A DNA stretch of 8,313 nt from an uncultured Campylobacter sp. (lineage in GTDB: Bacteria; Campylobacterota; Campylobacteria; Campylobacterales; Campylobacteraceae): NCBI RefSeq assembly GCF_937949835.1, contig NZ_CALEDC010000348.1:1-8313 (forward strand), read 5' to 3'. This document shows, one piece after another, positions 1 to 7,535 of the stretch. Each line of letters begins with the position of its first letter. Within the stretch, counting starts at the first letter, position 1. The notes beneath the pieces are model-generated. The model worked only from the letters and a program-made list of their open reading frames with translations. It was not told the DNA's origin and made no database searches. Both the position numbers and the translations under genes were made by a program.

Positions 1-420
1 GATAGCATCGTGGGAGCCTTCGGTAGCGTAGAGCACCCGCTAAACTTGAGCGAGTTTAGTTTTCTCGTGCGCGAGCGGGGTAAATTTCGCCTCGATCTCT
101 CGCGCGAATGCGTAAACGGCGCCGAGATCTTTTGGAACGCCTGCAGCTTTAGGCGCGGCTCGGTCGTTGTTTTGCTTGAGGGCGAGTTTGATCTGGCGCC
201 TATTTTGCGCCGCTGCACCGAGATAAGCATAGACGAAACGCCAAACATGGGCAACAGCCCCGCGGCGACCAAGCTTGCCAAGCGCGCGATGAGCGAGGGG
301 CGGATCGCCGTGCTTTTTAGCGCATCAAACGGGATAGAGTGGATGGATATCTACGCTCCTGAGGCGGTGCGGGATAAAATTTTAAAACTTGCGGATGAGA
401 TAAACGGGGATGAAATTTAA
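1..420 (+). CDS. Unrecognised protein, 3' part of a gene truncated by the window edge
   Basis: The reading frame is open from base 1 and stops with TAA at 418-420, leaving 139 visible residues. A GTG at 10-12 could serve as a start, but only nine bases precede it and none resemble a Shine-Dalgarno site, so I read the frame as continuing upstream. The visible protein looks soluble: mixed charged and hydrophobic residues, no membrane segment and no signal peptide. It contains a VVVLLEGEFDL stretch followed by a cysteine-containing segment, then a helical, charged C-terminus (KILKLADEINGDEI). I do not recognise a family and no catalytic motif stands out. It is convergent with the CAP-lipoprotein gene, 91 bp away. 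Codon use (TTTAAA, AAATTT near the end) matches its neighbours, so there is no sign of recent transfer. Confidence 0.6.
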   Translation, partial: DSIVGAFGSVEHPLNLSEFSFLVRERGKFRLDLSRECVNGAEIFWNACSFRRGSVVVLLEGEFDLAPILRRCTEISIDETPNMGNSPAATKLAKRAMSEGRIAVLFSASNGIEWMDIYAPEAVRDKILKLADEINGDEI

Positions 421-445
421 AAACCGAGCTCTGCATTAAATTTCA
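411..445. terminator. Weak AT-rich inverted repeat at the end of the first gene
   Basis: TGAAATTTAA (411-420, which includes the stop codon) is repeated inverted as TTAAATTTCA (436-445) around a 15-nt loop. The ten paired bases are AT-rich, and no T run follows. It may help end transcription from the plus-strand gene, but AAATTT is so common in this genome that chance pairing is a real alternative. The rest of the 421-511 convergent spacer holds only a 5-bp hairpin (ATAGG/CCTAT at 501-515) and no clear terminator. Confidence 0.25.
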
Positions 446-511
446 CGCTAGACAGGCATTATGCGCCCTGTGCGCGCAGACAAAAACAGAAGTCGCGAAA
501 ATAGGTCTCGC

Positions 512-1864
512 CTATCGCTCTCTGCGCCTTGCCAAAAGATAAAACAAGATGATCGCCGTCAAAACCGCCGCGATTGCGGCGTAAATTTTACCCATGCCGC
601 CGTAGCTTTTGGAGTCGTCGCTTAAATACAGATTTATTATCGCGCCGTTGTCTGTCGAAATTTCAAGCTTCGCGCCCTTTGCGCCGTTTAGCTTTACGCG
701 CAGCATATTTGCCGCGGGGCTTGAAATTTCGGGCTTATCCATAAAAGAGTAGCTGGTTTTGTAGCTTTTCATCAAATCGTTGCAGTCTTTGGGGGCTACG
801 AATATATCGTAAAACGTGCCGTTTTTCACGCTCAGATTTTCTCCGCCTTGCACGACAAAGTATCTAAATTTAGGCGCCTGCGTGATAAACTCCCACCGTA
901 GCGTCTTTTGCTTATCGCCCTGCTCGTAATTAAACTCCGCGCCGTATTTGGCGTCAAATTTAAAAACGTCTCGGCTGAAAAGCACGAACTGCCTATCGCT
1001 TAAAATGGCGTTAGGATCGGAGTTTTTGTCTAAAATTTTAACGTTTTGAAGCTCCCTGCCGCCTTCGTAAATTTTAAAACTTTTCATCGTTACGGGCGGC
1101 CCCTCGGCATTAAATTCCACGCTTACGGGGTTTGCGGTGATTTTGCACTCGGGCATGGGATCTGGAATTTCATTGCTGAAAAACGCAAGCGCGGGCTCGT
1201 CGTTCGGGTAATATACGTAAGGGCGCGAATTTAGCGCAGCGGCGCTTTTGAACTTATCCTCCCTCATCCGTAGCGTTTCGTTTTTACACATCCCAAGTAG
1301 AAATTTGCCGCTTCCTTCGTCGTTTAAATTTCGCGAGCAAAAGGCGTTGAGACGCGAATTCCCCATCTCAAAAACGTAGCTACTTTTTTTGCCGTGCTCA
1401 AAATAGCCGATGCCGATCTCATCCGAGGCAAAATCCAAAAATGCAAATCTATGGTAAATCGCGCTTAAAAGCCCGTCGATCGCGCTTTTTAGATCGCTTG
1501 AATTATAGGATAAATTTTCTCGTACTGCGGCATTATAGCCTGCGTAAAAAGCGCGCTTTGACGGATCTTCGCCCGTAAAGCCCGCTCGGCCCGCGGTTTC
1601 GTCGTGCGACATCGCCTCGTTTGCGACGACATATTTTGCGTGATTAAGCGCGGAGATATTTAAAATTTCATTCTGCGCAAAGTAGTTTAGCCCCGATTTT
1701 GCGCGCACATTGTTGATGTAGCTTAGCGGATCGTCGTAAAAGGAAAAGCCGCTCATCGCAACGAGCGGCTGTTTTAAATTTGAGGGGGTGTTTTCGCATG
1801 CGGCAAAAAGCGCGCAAATCGCCCCGAGGCCCAGGAGCCTAAGCCTTAGGGCCTGCTTTAGCAA
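512..1864 (-). CDS. CAP/SCP-domain lipoprotein with an extra C-terminal membrane segment
   Basis: This 450-residue exported protein starts with a lipoprotein signal: basic residues at K3, R7 and R9, a Leu-rich core, then the lipobox LFAAC with lipidated Cys at 23. Residues about 47-170 match the CAP (SCP/PR-1, YkwD-like) fold, with the order NHAKYV (His75), MSHDE (His87), RENLSY (Glu116) and YHRFAFL (His138), then the EIGIGY strand. Those His/Glu residues line the usual CAP cavity. Residues about 180-420 are a beta-rich periplasmic region I do not recognise, with several cysteines. A hydrophobic helix (about 427-444) and RRRER end the protein. The start is TTG at 1864-1862, lying inside the end of pckA (26-nt overlap) with a good SD (1871-1877), so it is co-transcribed and probably coupled with pckA. 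CAP proteins have no single activity, so the role here is unknown; an envelope function is inferred from the signals. Confidence 0.82.
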   Translation of the reverse strand: MLKQALRLRLLGLGAICALFAACENTPSNLKQPLVAMSGFSFYDDPLSYINNVRAKSGLNYFAQNEILNISALNHAKYVVANEAMSHDETAGRAGFTGEDPSKRAFYAGYNAAVRENLSYNSSDLKSAIDGLLSAIYHRFAFLDFASDEIGIGYFEHGKKSSYVFEMGNSRLNAFCSRNLNDEGSGKFLLGMCKNETLRMREDKFKSAAALNSRPYVYYPNDEPALAFFSNEIPDPMPECKITANPVSVEFNAEGPPVTMKSFKIYEGGRELQNVKILDKNSDPNAILSDRQFVLFSRDVFKFDAKYGAEFNYEQGDKQKTLRWEFITQAPKFRYFVVQGGENLSVKNGTFYDIFVAPKDCNDLMKSYKTSYSFMDKPEISSPAANMLRVKLNGAKGAKLEISTDNGAIINLYLSDDSKSYGGMGKIYAAIAAVLTAIILFYLLARRRER

Positions 1865-3422
1865 ACTCGACCCCCTCTTTTACGTCCTCGTAGCGTTTAA
1901 AATTCGCCTCAAACATACCCGCTAGTTTATCGCGAGTCGTGACGTATTCGTCCTTGTTTTCCCACGTGTTGATCGGATTTAGCAGCTTCGTCTCGACGCC
2001 TGCGAGCTCTTTTGGGATCGCGAGGTTAAATTTTTCGAAATTTTCAAATTCGCACTTTTTGATACTGCCGTCAAGGATCGCGTTTATGCATGCACGCGTT
2101 GCTTTGATACTCATTCGTTTGCCCACGCCGTACGCGCCGCCGCTCCAGCCGGTGTTTACGAGATAGACGCTGACATTATGCTTGTCGATCTTTTCGCCGA
2201 GCAACTTAGCGTAGACGGTCGGGTGTAGCGGCATAAACGGCTCGCCAAAGCACGCGCTAAAGGTTGCCACGGGCTCTGTGATACCGCGCTCGGTGCCTGC
2301 GACTTTGGCCGTATAGCCGCTTAGGAAATAATACATCGCCTGCTCTTTGGTTAGCTTTGCGACCGGCGGCAAAACGCCGAATGCGTCGGCGGTTAAGAAG
2401 ATGATATTCTTCGGATGGCCGCCAGCGGAGCTTGGCTCGTAGTTATCTATGTGATAGATCGGGTAGCTGACGCGGGTGTTTTCGGTCTTGCTGCCGTCTT
2501 TGTAGTCTACTACGCCAGCCTCGTTGGCGACCACGTTTTCAAGCAATGCGTCGCGTTTGATCGCGGCGTAAATTTCAGGCTCGCTGCTCGGGTCTAAATT
2601 TATGCACTTCGCGTAGCAGCCGCCCTCGAAGTTAAATATCCCCTCGTCATCCCAGCCGTGCTCATCATCGCCGATTAGCTTGCGGTTTGGATCTGTAGAG
2701 AGCGTCGTTTTGCCCGTGCCGCTTAGGCCGAAAAATAACGCCGTGTCGCCCTCTTTGCCCACGTTTGCCGAGCAGTGCATCGACATCTTGCCCGCAAGCG
2801 GCAGCCAGTAGTTCATCATCGAAAAAATTCCCTTTTTCATCTCGCCGCCGTACCAGGTGCCGCCGATAACCGCGACGTTTTCCTCAACGTTAAAAATAAC
2901 GAAAACGTCGGAGTGTAGCCCGTCGCTCGCGTAGTCCTCGTTTTTGCATTTGCACGCGTTGTAAACGACGAAATCTGGATGAAATTCCGCTAGCTCGCTC
3001 TCGCTTGGGCGGATGAACATATTTTTAACAAAATGCGCCTGCCACGCGACTTCAGTTACGAAGCGCACGTTTTTACGGCTGGATTTGCTGGCGCCGCAAT
3101 AGGCGTCTTGGATAAAAATTTCTTTGCCGCTTAGCTGGGCTTTGGCTTTGGCTAAAAGCTTATCGAAGAGCTCTTTTGAGATAGGCTGATTTACCTTGCC
3201 CCAAGCGATGTATTTTTGGCTCGGATCTTGTTTTACGAAGTACTTATCCTTTGGACTGCGACCCGTAAATATGCCCGTATCGACCATAAAGGTGCCGTTG
3301 CTTGATACGCGTCCCTCGTCCATCGCCTTTTCAAGCTCGAAAAGCTCGTCGTAGCTTAAGTTGTAGTTGATTTTTTTGATATTTTTAAGACCTAGTTTAT
3401 CCAGATCGTTCGGAGTTGTCAT
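1839..3422 (-). CDS. pckA: Phosphoenolpyruvate carboxykinase (ATP-dependent)
   Basis: This 527-residue cytosolic enzyme interconverts oxaloacetate + ATP and PEP + CO2 + ADP (EC 4.1.1.49). E. coli PckA has about 540 residues, so it is full length. Visible signatures are GRSPKDKY near residue 55 (oxaloacetate-binding Arg), [12 protein letters not shown] near 187-198 (metal-site Lys), MHCSAN (His216, metal ligand), the P-loop [11 protein letters not shown] (232-242, Lys238 and Thr239) and the kinase-2 motif LIGDDEHGW (249-257). ENTRVSYP near 314-321 carries another active-site Arg. No key residue is missing. ATG at 3422-3420 has the SD AAGGA (3433-3429) six bases upstream. It follows pycB in the same direction, but a hairpin and a TATAAT box in the 132-bp gap suggest its own promoter. 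The CAP-lipoprotein gene overlaps its end. It supplies gluconeogenic PEP from oxaloacetate, or runs in reverse for CO2 fixation. Confidence 0.97.
   Translation of the reverse strand: MTTPNDLDKLGLKNIKKINYNLSYDELFELEKAMDEGRVSSNGTFMVDTGIFTGRSPKDKYFVKQDPSQKYIAWGKVNQPISKELFDKLLAKAKAQLSGKEIFIQDAYCGASKSSRKNVRFVTEVAWQAHFVKNMFIRPSESELAEFHPDFVVYNACKCKNEDYASDGLHSDVFVIFNVEENVAVIGGTWYGGEMKKGIFSMMNYWLPLAGKMSMHCSANVGKEGDTALFFGLSGTGKTTLSTDPNRKLIGDDEHGWDDEGIFNFEGGCYAKCINLDPSSEPEIYAAIKRDALLENVVANEAGVVDYKDGSKTENTRVSYPIYHIDNYEPSSAGGHPKNIIFLTADAFGVLPPVAKLTKEQAMYYFLSGYTAKVAGTERGITEPVATFSACFGEPFMPLHPTVYAKLLGEKIDKHNVSVYLVNTGWSGGAYGVGKRMSIKATRACINAILDGSIKKCEFENFEKFNLAIPKELAGVETKLLNPINTWENKDEYVTTRDKLAGMFEANFKRYEDVKEGVEFAKAGPKA
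1871..1877 (-). promoter_or_regulatory. Ribosome binding site that fixes the TTG start of the CAP lipoprotein
   Basis: On the minus strand GAGGGGG lies six bases before the TTG at 1864-1862, inside the last codons of pckA. No ATG or GTG start lies close enough to preserve the signal peptide and lipobox, so this SD supports the TTG choice. Confidence 0.6.
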
Positions 3423-3464
3423 TTTGCGTCCTTTTTAAATTAAATTTTGATAAAAGATTGCGCT

Positions 3465-3470
3465 ATTATA
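3465..3470 (-). promoter_or_regulatory. Probable -10 box of the pckA promoter
   Basis: The minus strand reads TATAAT at 3470-3465, 42 bases before the pckA ATG, which predicts a leader of about 35 nt containing the SD. No convincing -35 box is visible, which is normal for Campylobacter sigma-70 promoters; AT-rich TAAATTTTAAGC lies just upstream. Inferred from sequence only. Confidence 0.55.
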
Positions 3471-3518
3471 GCTTAAAATTTAGGTGAGCTCGCTTAAGCG
3501 CTGAGGATGATCGCCATG

Positions 3519-3548
3519 AAATTTAGGCGGAAGTGCCCGCCTAAATTT
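3519..3548 (-). terminator. Hairpin terminator after pycB
   Basis: AAATTTAGGCGG (3519-3530) pairs perfectly with CCGCCTAAATTT (3537-3548) around a 6-nt loop. The hairpin begins 6 bases after the pycB stop on the minus strand. Its T-rich part is the AAATTT foot of the stem rather than a separate T run, so efficiency is uncertain and some read-through into pckA is possible. Confidence 0.6.
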
Positions 3549-3554
3549 TAGAGC

Positions 3555-5393
3555 TTATCTTAAAATCGCGAGCACCTGATCGGCATCGACCGTATCGCCT
3601 TGAGCGACTAAAATTTTATCGATTACGCCATCACGCGGGCTTTCGATATTTATCTCCATCTTCATCGCTTCAAGAACGATGACATTCTGTCCCGCCTTAA
3701 CAGCGTCGCCTTCCTTTATTAAAATTTTAAATACATTACTAGGAAGCGTCGCTTTTATATCGTTATCGTCCGTACCGCCTCGCGCGTCAGCAGTGGGCTG
3801 CTCGCCGGCGGAGCCTTGCGGTTGCGGCTTTGCGGGCGCTGAGGTATCGAAGCTAACGTCGTATCGATCGCCATTTACGAGCACGTTTTGTCCGGCAAAT
3901 TCTACGTTGTAAATTTTGCCGTTAATCTTAACGTCAAATTTGCCGTTTTTAGAAATACCGCTTTGATGACTTTCGGCGGGTGCTACGTCCTCTTTTTTGC
4001 GGCTCATCACCTTGCCCTCGCCTTTTAAAAACGCGATGCCCTTTTCTTTGCACGCAAGCGCTATGAATACGTTCTCCTCGCTAGGCTCGATGCCCTGCTC
4101 GCGTAGAATCTTCTGCGCATACGCGACGCTCTTGCTCTCGTCGGCATCGGCGATATCTACGGCGTGCTTGGTCGTAGGTTGTAGTCCCAGCTGCTCGGCG
4201 GCTAGCTTAATCACGCCTTCATCCGGCTTAACGGGCGTTTTGCCGAAATAGCCTAGCACCATCTTACCGTAGCCCTCGGCGATCTTTTTCCACGGGCCGA
4301 ACATTACGTTGTTAAACGCCTGCTGGAAATAAAACTGGCTAACCGGCGTTACGCTCGTGCCGAAGCCGCCCTTTTCGACGACCTCGCGCATGGCTTTGAT
4401 GACGGCTGGAAATTTGTCTAAAATTTTATTATCGCGCATCATCTGAGTGTTTGCGGTAAGCGCGCCTCCGGGCATCGGCGAAAACGGAATGAGCGGGCTT
4501 ACCTGCGTGGCCTCTGGCGGCATGAAGTAATCCTTCAAGCACTCGCCCAAAACCTCTTCGTATTTTAAAATTTTCTCTGCATCCAGTCCCAGGTCGAAAT
4601 TTTGCCCCTTCGTCGCGTGCAGCAGCGTAAGGATGTCCGGCTGGCTCGTGCCGCCGCTTACGGGATGCGCGGCAAGGTCGATGCCGTCTACGCCCGCAAC
4701 GAGCGCAGCCTGGTAGCATGCGACGCTAACTCCCGCCGTCTCGTGAGTGTGCAAGCGGATATGCACGCCGTCGCCTAAAATTTTACGCGCGCGCTTGATC
4801 GTCTCATAGACCTTCTGCGGGCTGCTGGTGCCGCTTGCGTCTTTGAAGCAGACGCTGTCAAACGGGATCTGCGCGTCCAAAATTTGACGCAGAATTCTCT
4901 CATAAAACGCCGCATCGTGCGCGCCGCTGCATCCGGGCGGCAGATCCATCATCGTAACCACAACTTCGTGTTTAAGGCCGTGACGATGTATGCACTCGCC
5001 GCTAAATTTTAAATTTTCCACGTCGTTTAACGCGTCGAAATTTCGAATCGTCGTCGTGCCGTGTTTGGCAAAAAGCTTGGCGTGCAGATCGATGATCTCG
5101 CGGCTACCTGTATCGAGCGTGACGGTATTTACGCCGCGGCTAAGGGTCTGTAGGTTCGCCTCAGGTCCCACGATGCTTCTAAATTTATCCATCATCTCAA
5201 AGGCGTCTTCGTTTAGGTAAAAATACAGGCTCTGAAACCGCGCGCCGCCGCCAAACTCGAAGTGCGTGATGCCCGCGTCCTTCGCCGCGCTAACGGCAGG
5301 CAGGAAGTCCTGCATCGCCACGCGCGCGCCGAAAACAGACTGAAATCCGTCGCGAAAGGTCGTATCCATAACGTCGATAAGCTTTTTAGCCAT
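3555..5393 (-). CDS. pycB: Pyruvate carboxylase subunit B / oxaloacetate decarboxylase alpha-type carboxyltransferase with biotin carrier domain
   Basis: This 612-residue protein moves a carboxyl group between biotin and pyruvate/oxaloacetate. Residues 1-300 form the carboxyltransferase barrel: DTTFRDGFQS (10-19, metal-ligand Asp10), KDASG (184-188, the lysine that is carbamylated in this family), HTHETAG (215-221, metal His215 and His217) and SGGTSQPD (246-253). Residues about 300-460 are the conserved PYC/OAD domain (PFSPMPGGAL, GGFGTSVTPVSQ). A Pro/Ala/Gly-rich linker (about 517-545) leads to the biotinyl domain, with EAMKMEI placing the biotinyl lysine at 578, 34 residues from the end. 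ATG at 5393-5391 has SD AGGAG six bases upstream. No OadB sodium pump is nearby, and pckA is next door as I recall for C. jejuni pycB, so pyruvate carboxylase with a separately encoded PycA is the likelier role. It lies 43 bp after dctM, apparently in one operon. Confidence 0.92.
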   Translation of the reverse strand: MAKKLIDVMDTTFRDGFQSVFGARVAMQDFLPAVSAAKDAGITHFEFGGGARFQSLYFYLNEDAFEMMDKFRSIVGPEANLQTLSRGVNTVTLDTGSREIIDLHAKLFAKHGTTTIRNFDALNDVENLKFSGECIHRHGLKHEVVVTMMDLPPGCSGAHDAAFYERILRQILDAQIPFDSVCFKDASGTSSPQKVYETIKRARKILGDGVHIRLHTHETAGVSVACYQAALVAGVDGIDLAAHPVSGGTSQPDILTLLHATKGQNFDLGLDAEKILKYEEVLGECLKDYFMPPEATQVSPLIPFSPMPGGALTANTQMMRDNKILDKFPAVIKAMREVVEKGGFGTSVTPVSQFYFQQAFNNVMFGPWKKIAEGYGKMVLGYFGKTPVKPDEGVIKLAAEQLGLQPTTKHAVDIADADESKSVAYAQKILREQGIEPSEENVFIALACKEKGIAFLKGEGKVMSRKKEDVAPAESHQSGISKNGKFDVKINGKIYNVEFAGQNVLVNGDRYDVSFDTSAPAKPQPQGSAGEQPTADARGGTDDNDIKATLPSNVFKILIKEGDAVKAGQNVIVLEAMKMEINIESPRDGVIDKILVAQGDTVDADQVLAILR

Positions 5394-5436
5394 TTTTAGC
5401 TCCTAAGATTAAATTTATGCGCAAATTTTAATATTT

Positions 5437-6798
5437 CTAGCCTAAAAAAGCTTTTAAACCAAAAACCCCCGGAAAGATTGCAAGCGTTAATAGAACTAGA
5501 ATTTGCAATAAAATAAAAGGTAGCACACCCTTGTAAATATCCGTGGTGTGGATTTGCGGCGGCGTCACGCCCTTTAAGAAAAATATCGAAAATCCAAATG
5601 GCGGCGTCATAAACGATGTTTGTAAATTTACAGCGATTAAGATCGCAAACCACACGGGATTGATATGCAAAGACTCTACTATCGGCAAAAGTATCGGCAA
5701 AATGATATATGAAATTTCGACATAATCGAGAAAAAATCCAAGCACTATGATAACTACCATCGTAAGCGCGATAAATCCCCATGCTTGACCGGGCAGGTTT
5801 TCCATAAAATTTTTCACGACCTCATCTCCGCCCGTGTAAGAAAAAATCATCGAAAATGCCGTGGCGCCCATCAAAATCATAAAAACCATACCCGAAATTT
5901 TAGCGGTATTTTTTAGCGCGTCATAGATCAGCCTAAATGAGAAAGTGCGATATAAAACAGCTAGCGCTATCGCACCCAAGCAGCCTACCGACGAGCTCTC
6001 CGTAGGCGTAGCGATGCCTGCAAAAATAGATCCCAAAACGAGCAAAATCAGCACGAGCACCGGCACGACGTTTTTAAGTGCGATAAAAATTTGCTTTGAT
6101 TTGCTAAGCCCCTCTAGCTGCGGAACAGGCGGCGCATAATCTTTGCAAATATATGAAATAATCGCAATATAAATCACGTAAAAACCCACTAGCACGAGCC
6201 CAGGAATAACTGCCGCGGAGAAAAGATCGCCCACAGAGACCGAAAGTATATCGCCTAAAATAATCAGCACGATCGAGGGCGGGATAATCTGCCCAAGCGT
6301 GCCCGCAGCAGCGATGGTGCCGGTAGCCAGTGGCTTATCATAGCCGTATTTCATCATTACGGGTAGACTGATGACGCCCATAGCGATGACAGTCGCGCCC
6401 ACGATGCCCGTCGTAGCCGCAAGTAACGCGCCCACCAAAACGGTGCTGATCGCCACGCCGCCTCGTACGCCGCCGAATAAAAATGCCATCGACTCTAATA
6501 AACGCTCCGCAAGGCGAGTCTTTTGCAAAATCATACCCATCAAAATAAAAAGCGGCACCGAAATTAGCAGCTGATTTTCCATAATCGAGTAAATTCTATT
6601 AGGCATCAGCGAGAAAAACTGTCTGCTCATATCCTCGAAAGCTTCGGTTAAAATTTCAAAGCCCTGCGCGTAATCCCACGCCTCACTAAGTCCGTAGATA
6701 AAGCCGAAAATCACCGCCACGGCGCCGAACGTAAACGCAACGGGAAATCCCAGTAGTAGCATAAAAAGTGCTGCCGCAAACATCACTATGCCTATCAT
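5437..6798 (-). CDS. dctM: TRAP transporter large permease (DctM/FcbT3 type)
   Basis: This inner-membrane protein of 453 residues is the sodium- or proton-coupled channel subunit of a tripartite (TRAP) transporter; it is slightly longer than typical DctM proteins (about 430). It has about twelve hydrophobic segments. Family motifs are SVPLFILMGMIL (80-91), GGVRGGVAIS (109-118), GALLAATTGIVGATV (123-137), GTLGQIIPPS (166-175), TPTESSSVG (264-272) and NLQTSFMTPPFGFS (391-404). The last motif and the KYGYDKPLATG stretch point to the mannitol/chloroaromatic (COG4664) branch rather than the classic C4-dicarboxylate one; this is from memory of the family. I start it at ATG 6798-6796, which has the SD AGGTGG six bases upstream. 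A TTG at 6840 would add 14 residues, including a polar RRDKRW, before the first helix and has weaker support. The stop is 43 bp before pycB. Confidence 0.9.
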   Translation of the reverse strand: MIGIVMFAAALFMLLLGFPVAFTFGAVAVIFGFIYGLSEAWDYAQGFEILTEAFEDMSRQFFSLMPNRIYSIMENQLLISVPLFILMGMILQKTRLAERLLESMAFLFGGVRGGVAISTVLVGALLAATTGIVGATVIAMGVISLPVMMKYGYDKPLATGTIAAAGTLGQIIPPSIVLIILGDILSVSVGDLFSAAVIPGLVLVGFYVIYIAIISYICKDYAPPVPQLEGLSKSKQIFIALKNVVPVLVLILLVLGSIFAGIATPTESSSVGCLGAIALAVLYRTFSFRLIYDALKNTAKISGMVFMILMGATAFSMIFSYTGGDEVVKNFMENLPGQAWGFIALTMVVIIVLGFFLDYVEISYIILPILLPIVESLHINPVWFAILIAVNLQTSFMTPPFGFSIFFLKGVTPPQIHTTDIYKGVLPFILLQILVLLTLAIFPGVFGLKAFLG

Positions 6799-6884
6799 AG
6801 CTCGCCACCTTTTATCTCGCCTAGGCAAAATTCCGCCCAAGCGCGAAAAGTGTGAAATTTATAGAATTTTAAATTTAAGCTCAT
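6795..6884 (-). CDS. Possible 29-residue small ORF linking dctQ to dctM
   Basis: Between dctQ and dctM an ATG at 6884-6882 opens a 29-codon frame that ends with TGA at 6797-6795. That stop overlaps the dctM ATG as ATGA. The start lies seven bases after the dctQ stop, and GAGGG sits four bases before it. The predicted peptide begins MSLNLKFYKF and ends EIKGGEL; it is basic and aromatic in its first half, with no membrane helix. The arrangement resembles translational coupling, in which ribosomes pass from dctQ through the small ORF to dctM. It could be a true small protein, a leader-type coupling ORF, or chance: a random frame of 29 codons is not rare, and the main argument is the ATGA junction plus the SD. 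I know of no homologue. Confidence 0.4.
   Translation of the reverse strand: MSLNLKFYKFHTFRAWAEFCLGEIKGGEL
6805..6810 (-). promoter_or_regulatory. Ribosome binding site deciding the dctM start
   Basis: AGGTGG on the minus strand, six bases before the ATG at 6798-6796, favours that start over the upstream in-frame TTG at 6840. The site lies within the last codons of the small ORF, as expected if the two are coupled. Confidence 0.5.
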
Positions 6885-6891
6885 TTTGCCC

Positions 6892-7461
6892 TCACACACT
6901 CTGTGCGCCCGAAGAATTCCCACTAAGAAATTCCGAGCCTTTGTTTTCCCTAACATCAAGCAGGGCGTTAATATTTTTAATCAAAAATCCAAATGCGTAG
7001 ATAAATAAAAACGCGTAGCTAAGCGTGATTGCGGACTTGATGATCCAAAGATGCTGCATGCCGCCGGGATTGGCGCTGGCCTCATGGCTCGTATAAGCCT
7101 CGCTCACGTAATCGATCGAAAAGAACGCCACGAGCGCCACGAAAGGCAAAATGAAAAATATCGTGCCTAAGATATTTATGAGCGCTTTTGCAGTGGGGCT
7201 AAATTTTTCGTAAAAAATATCCACGCGAACGTGGGCGTTTTCTTTGAGCGCGTAGGTCACACCGAATAAAAACATCGCTGAATATAGCCACCACGTAAGT
7301 TCTTGCATAGCGACGGAATTTGCGGCTGGAAAAAGATAACGCGCCACAACATTGTAAAAAACGACTATAACTAAAAGCGCCAAAAATACGATACTCAATA
7401 CGCCTAAAATATTTGCGAACGCATCAAAAGCTCTTTCTAATCTGCGTAAAAAACCCTTCAA
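6892..7461 (-). CDS. dctQ: TRAP transporter small permease (DctQ/FcbT2 type)
   Basis: This 189-residue inner-membrane protein is the four-helix subunit that pairs with DctM. Predicted helices lie at about 18-40, 55-72, 94-117 and 141-163. Recognisable family features are YNVVARYLF after helix 1, the QELTWWLYSAMFLFG segment of helix 2, and LKENAHVRVDIFY (72-84), the conserved loop that follows it. NPGGMQHLW (131-139) resembles the PGG region of the mannitol/chloroaromatic (COG4665) branch. No ATG is available before residue 48, so the start is TTG at 7461-7459, supported by SD AAAGGG (7474-7469) seven bases upstream. It is the first gene of the minus-strand operon; the usual first gene of a TRAP operon, dctP for the periplasmic binding protein, is absent. 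The C-terminal tail (about 172-189) is polar and Ser/Gly-rich. Confidence 0.87.
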   Translation of the reverse strand: MKGFLRRLERAFDAFANILGVLSIVFLALLVIVVFYNVVARYLFPAANSVAMQELTWWLYSAMFLFGVTYALKENAHVRVDIFYEKFSPTAKALINILGTIFFILPFVALVAFFSIDYVSEAYTSHEASANPGGMQHLWIIKSAITLSYAFLFIYAFGFLIKNINALLDVRENKGSEFLSGNSSGAQSV

Positions 7462-7487
7462 AATTTTACCCTTTACTTGATATTTTT

Positions 7488-7533
7488 ACTATAAAAGCTA
7501 GGATTTTAGCAAAAATATCTGCAATTTATTATA
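7488..7533 (-). promoter_or_regulatory. Probable promoter region of the dctQ-dctM-pycB operon
   Basis: Two -10 candidates face dctQ: a perfect TATAAT at 7533-7528 (predicted leader about 60 nt) and TATAGT at 7493-7488 (leader about 20 nt). The upstream hexamer overlaps the opposing -10 of the divergent gene. Which one is used cannot be decided from sequence. No clear operator repeat is seen. Confidence 0.45.
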
Positions 7534-7535
7534 AA
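7530..7535 (+). promoter_or_regulatory. Probable -10 box of the DsbB/DsbI-like gene
   Basis: TATAAA at 7530-7535 lies 22 bases before the ATG at 7558, giving a short predicted leader of about 15 nt with SD AAAGGA at 7547-7552. It overlaps the minus-strand TATAAT at 7528-7533, so the two promoters may compete. Confidence 0.45.

Noticed and set aside
1782..1788. Short G tract in the CAP-lipoprotein region as a phase-variation site
   Set aside because: Five bases is too short compared with Campylobacter phase-variable poly-G tracts (usually eight or more); the five-C run near 5466 is rejected for the same reason.
4429..4719. Open frame of 96 codons on the minus strand inside pycB
   Set aside because: It lies wholly within the conserved carboxyltransferase coding region in another frame; its Arg/Gly-rich product is typical of a shifted reading of GC-rich codons.
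5337..5366. FRDGFQS instead of the common RDAHQS in PycB
   Set aside because: As I recall, Campylobacter PycB proteins carry this variant and the metal-ligand Asp is present, so it is lineage-typical rather than a defect.
3555..5393. Sodium-pumping oxaloacetate decarboxylase alpha subunit
   Set aside because: The domain layout allows it, but no OadB or OadG gene is in the window and the pckA neighbour fits pyruvate carboxylase; kept only as an alternative name.
5396..5782. Open frame of 128 codons on the minus strand overlapping the dctM 3' end
   Set aside because: It overlaps the conserved C-terminal third of DctM in another frame and would leave the pycB upstream region coding; the DctM motifs settle the frame.
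6799..6840. TTG at 6840 as the dctM start (467 residues)
   Set aside because: It adds a polar Arg-rich segment before the first helix, and the ATG at 6798 has a better SD and fits the family start. Not fully excluded.
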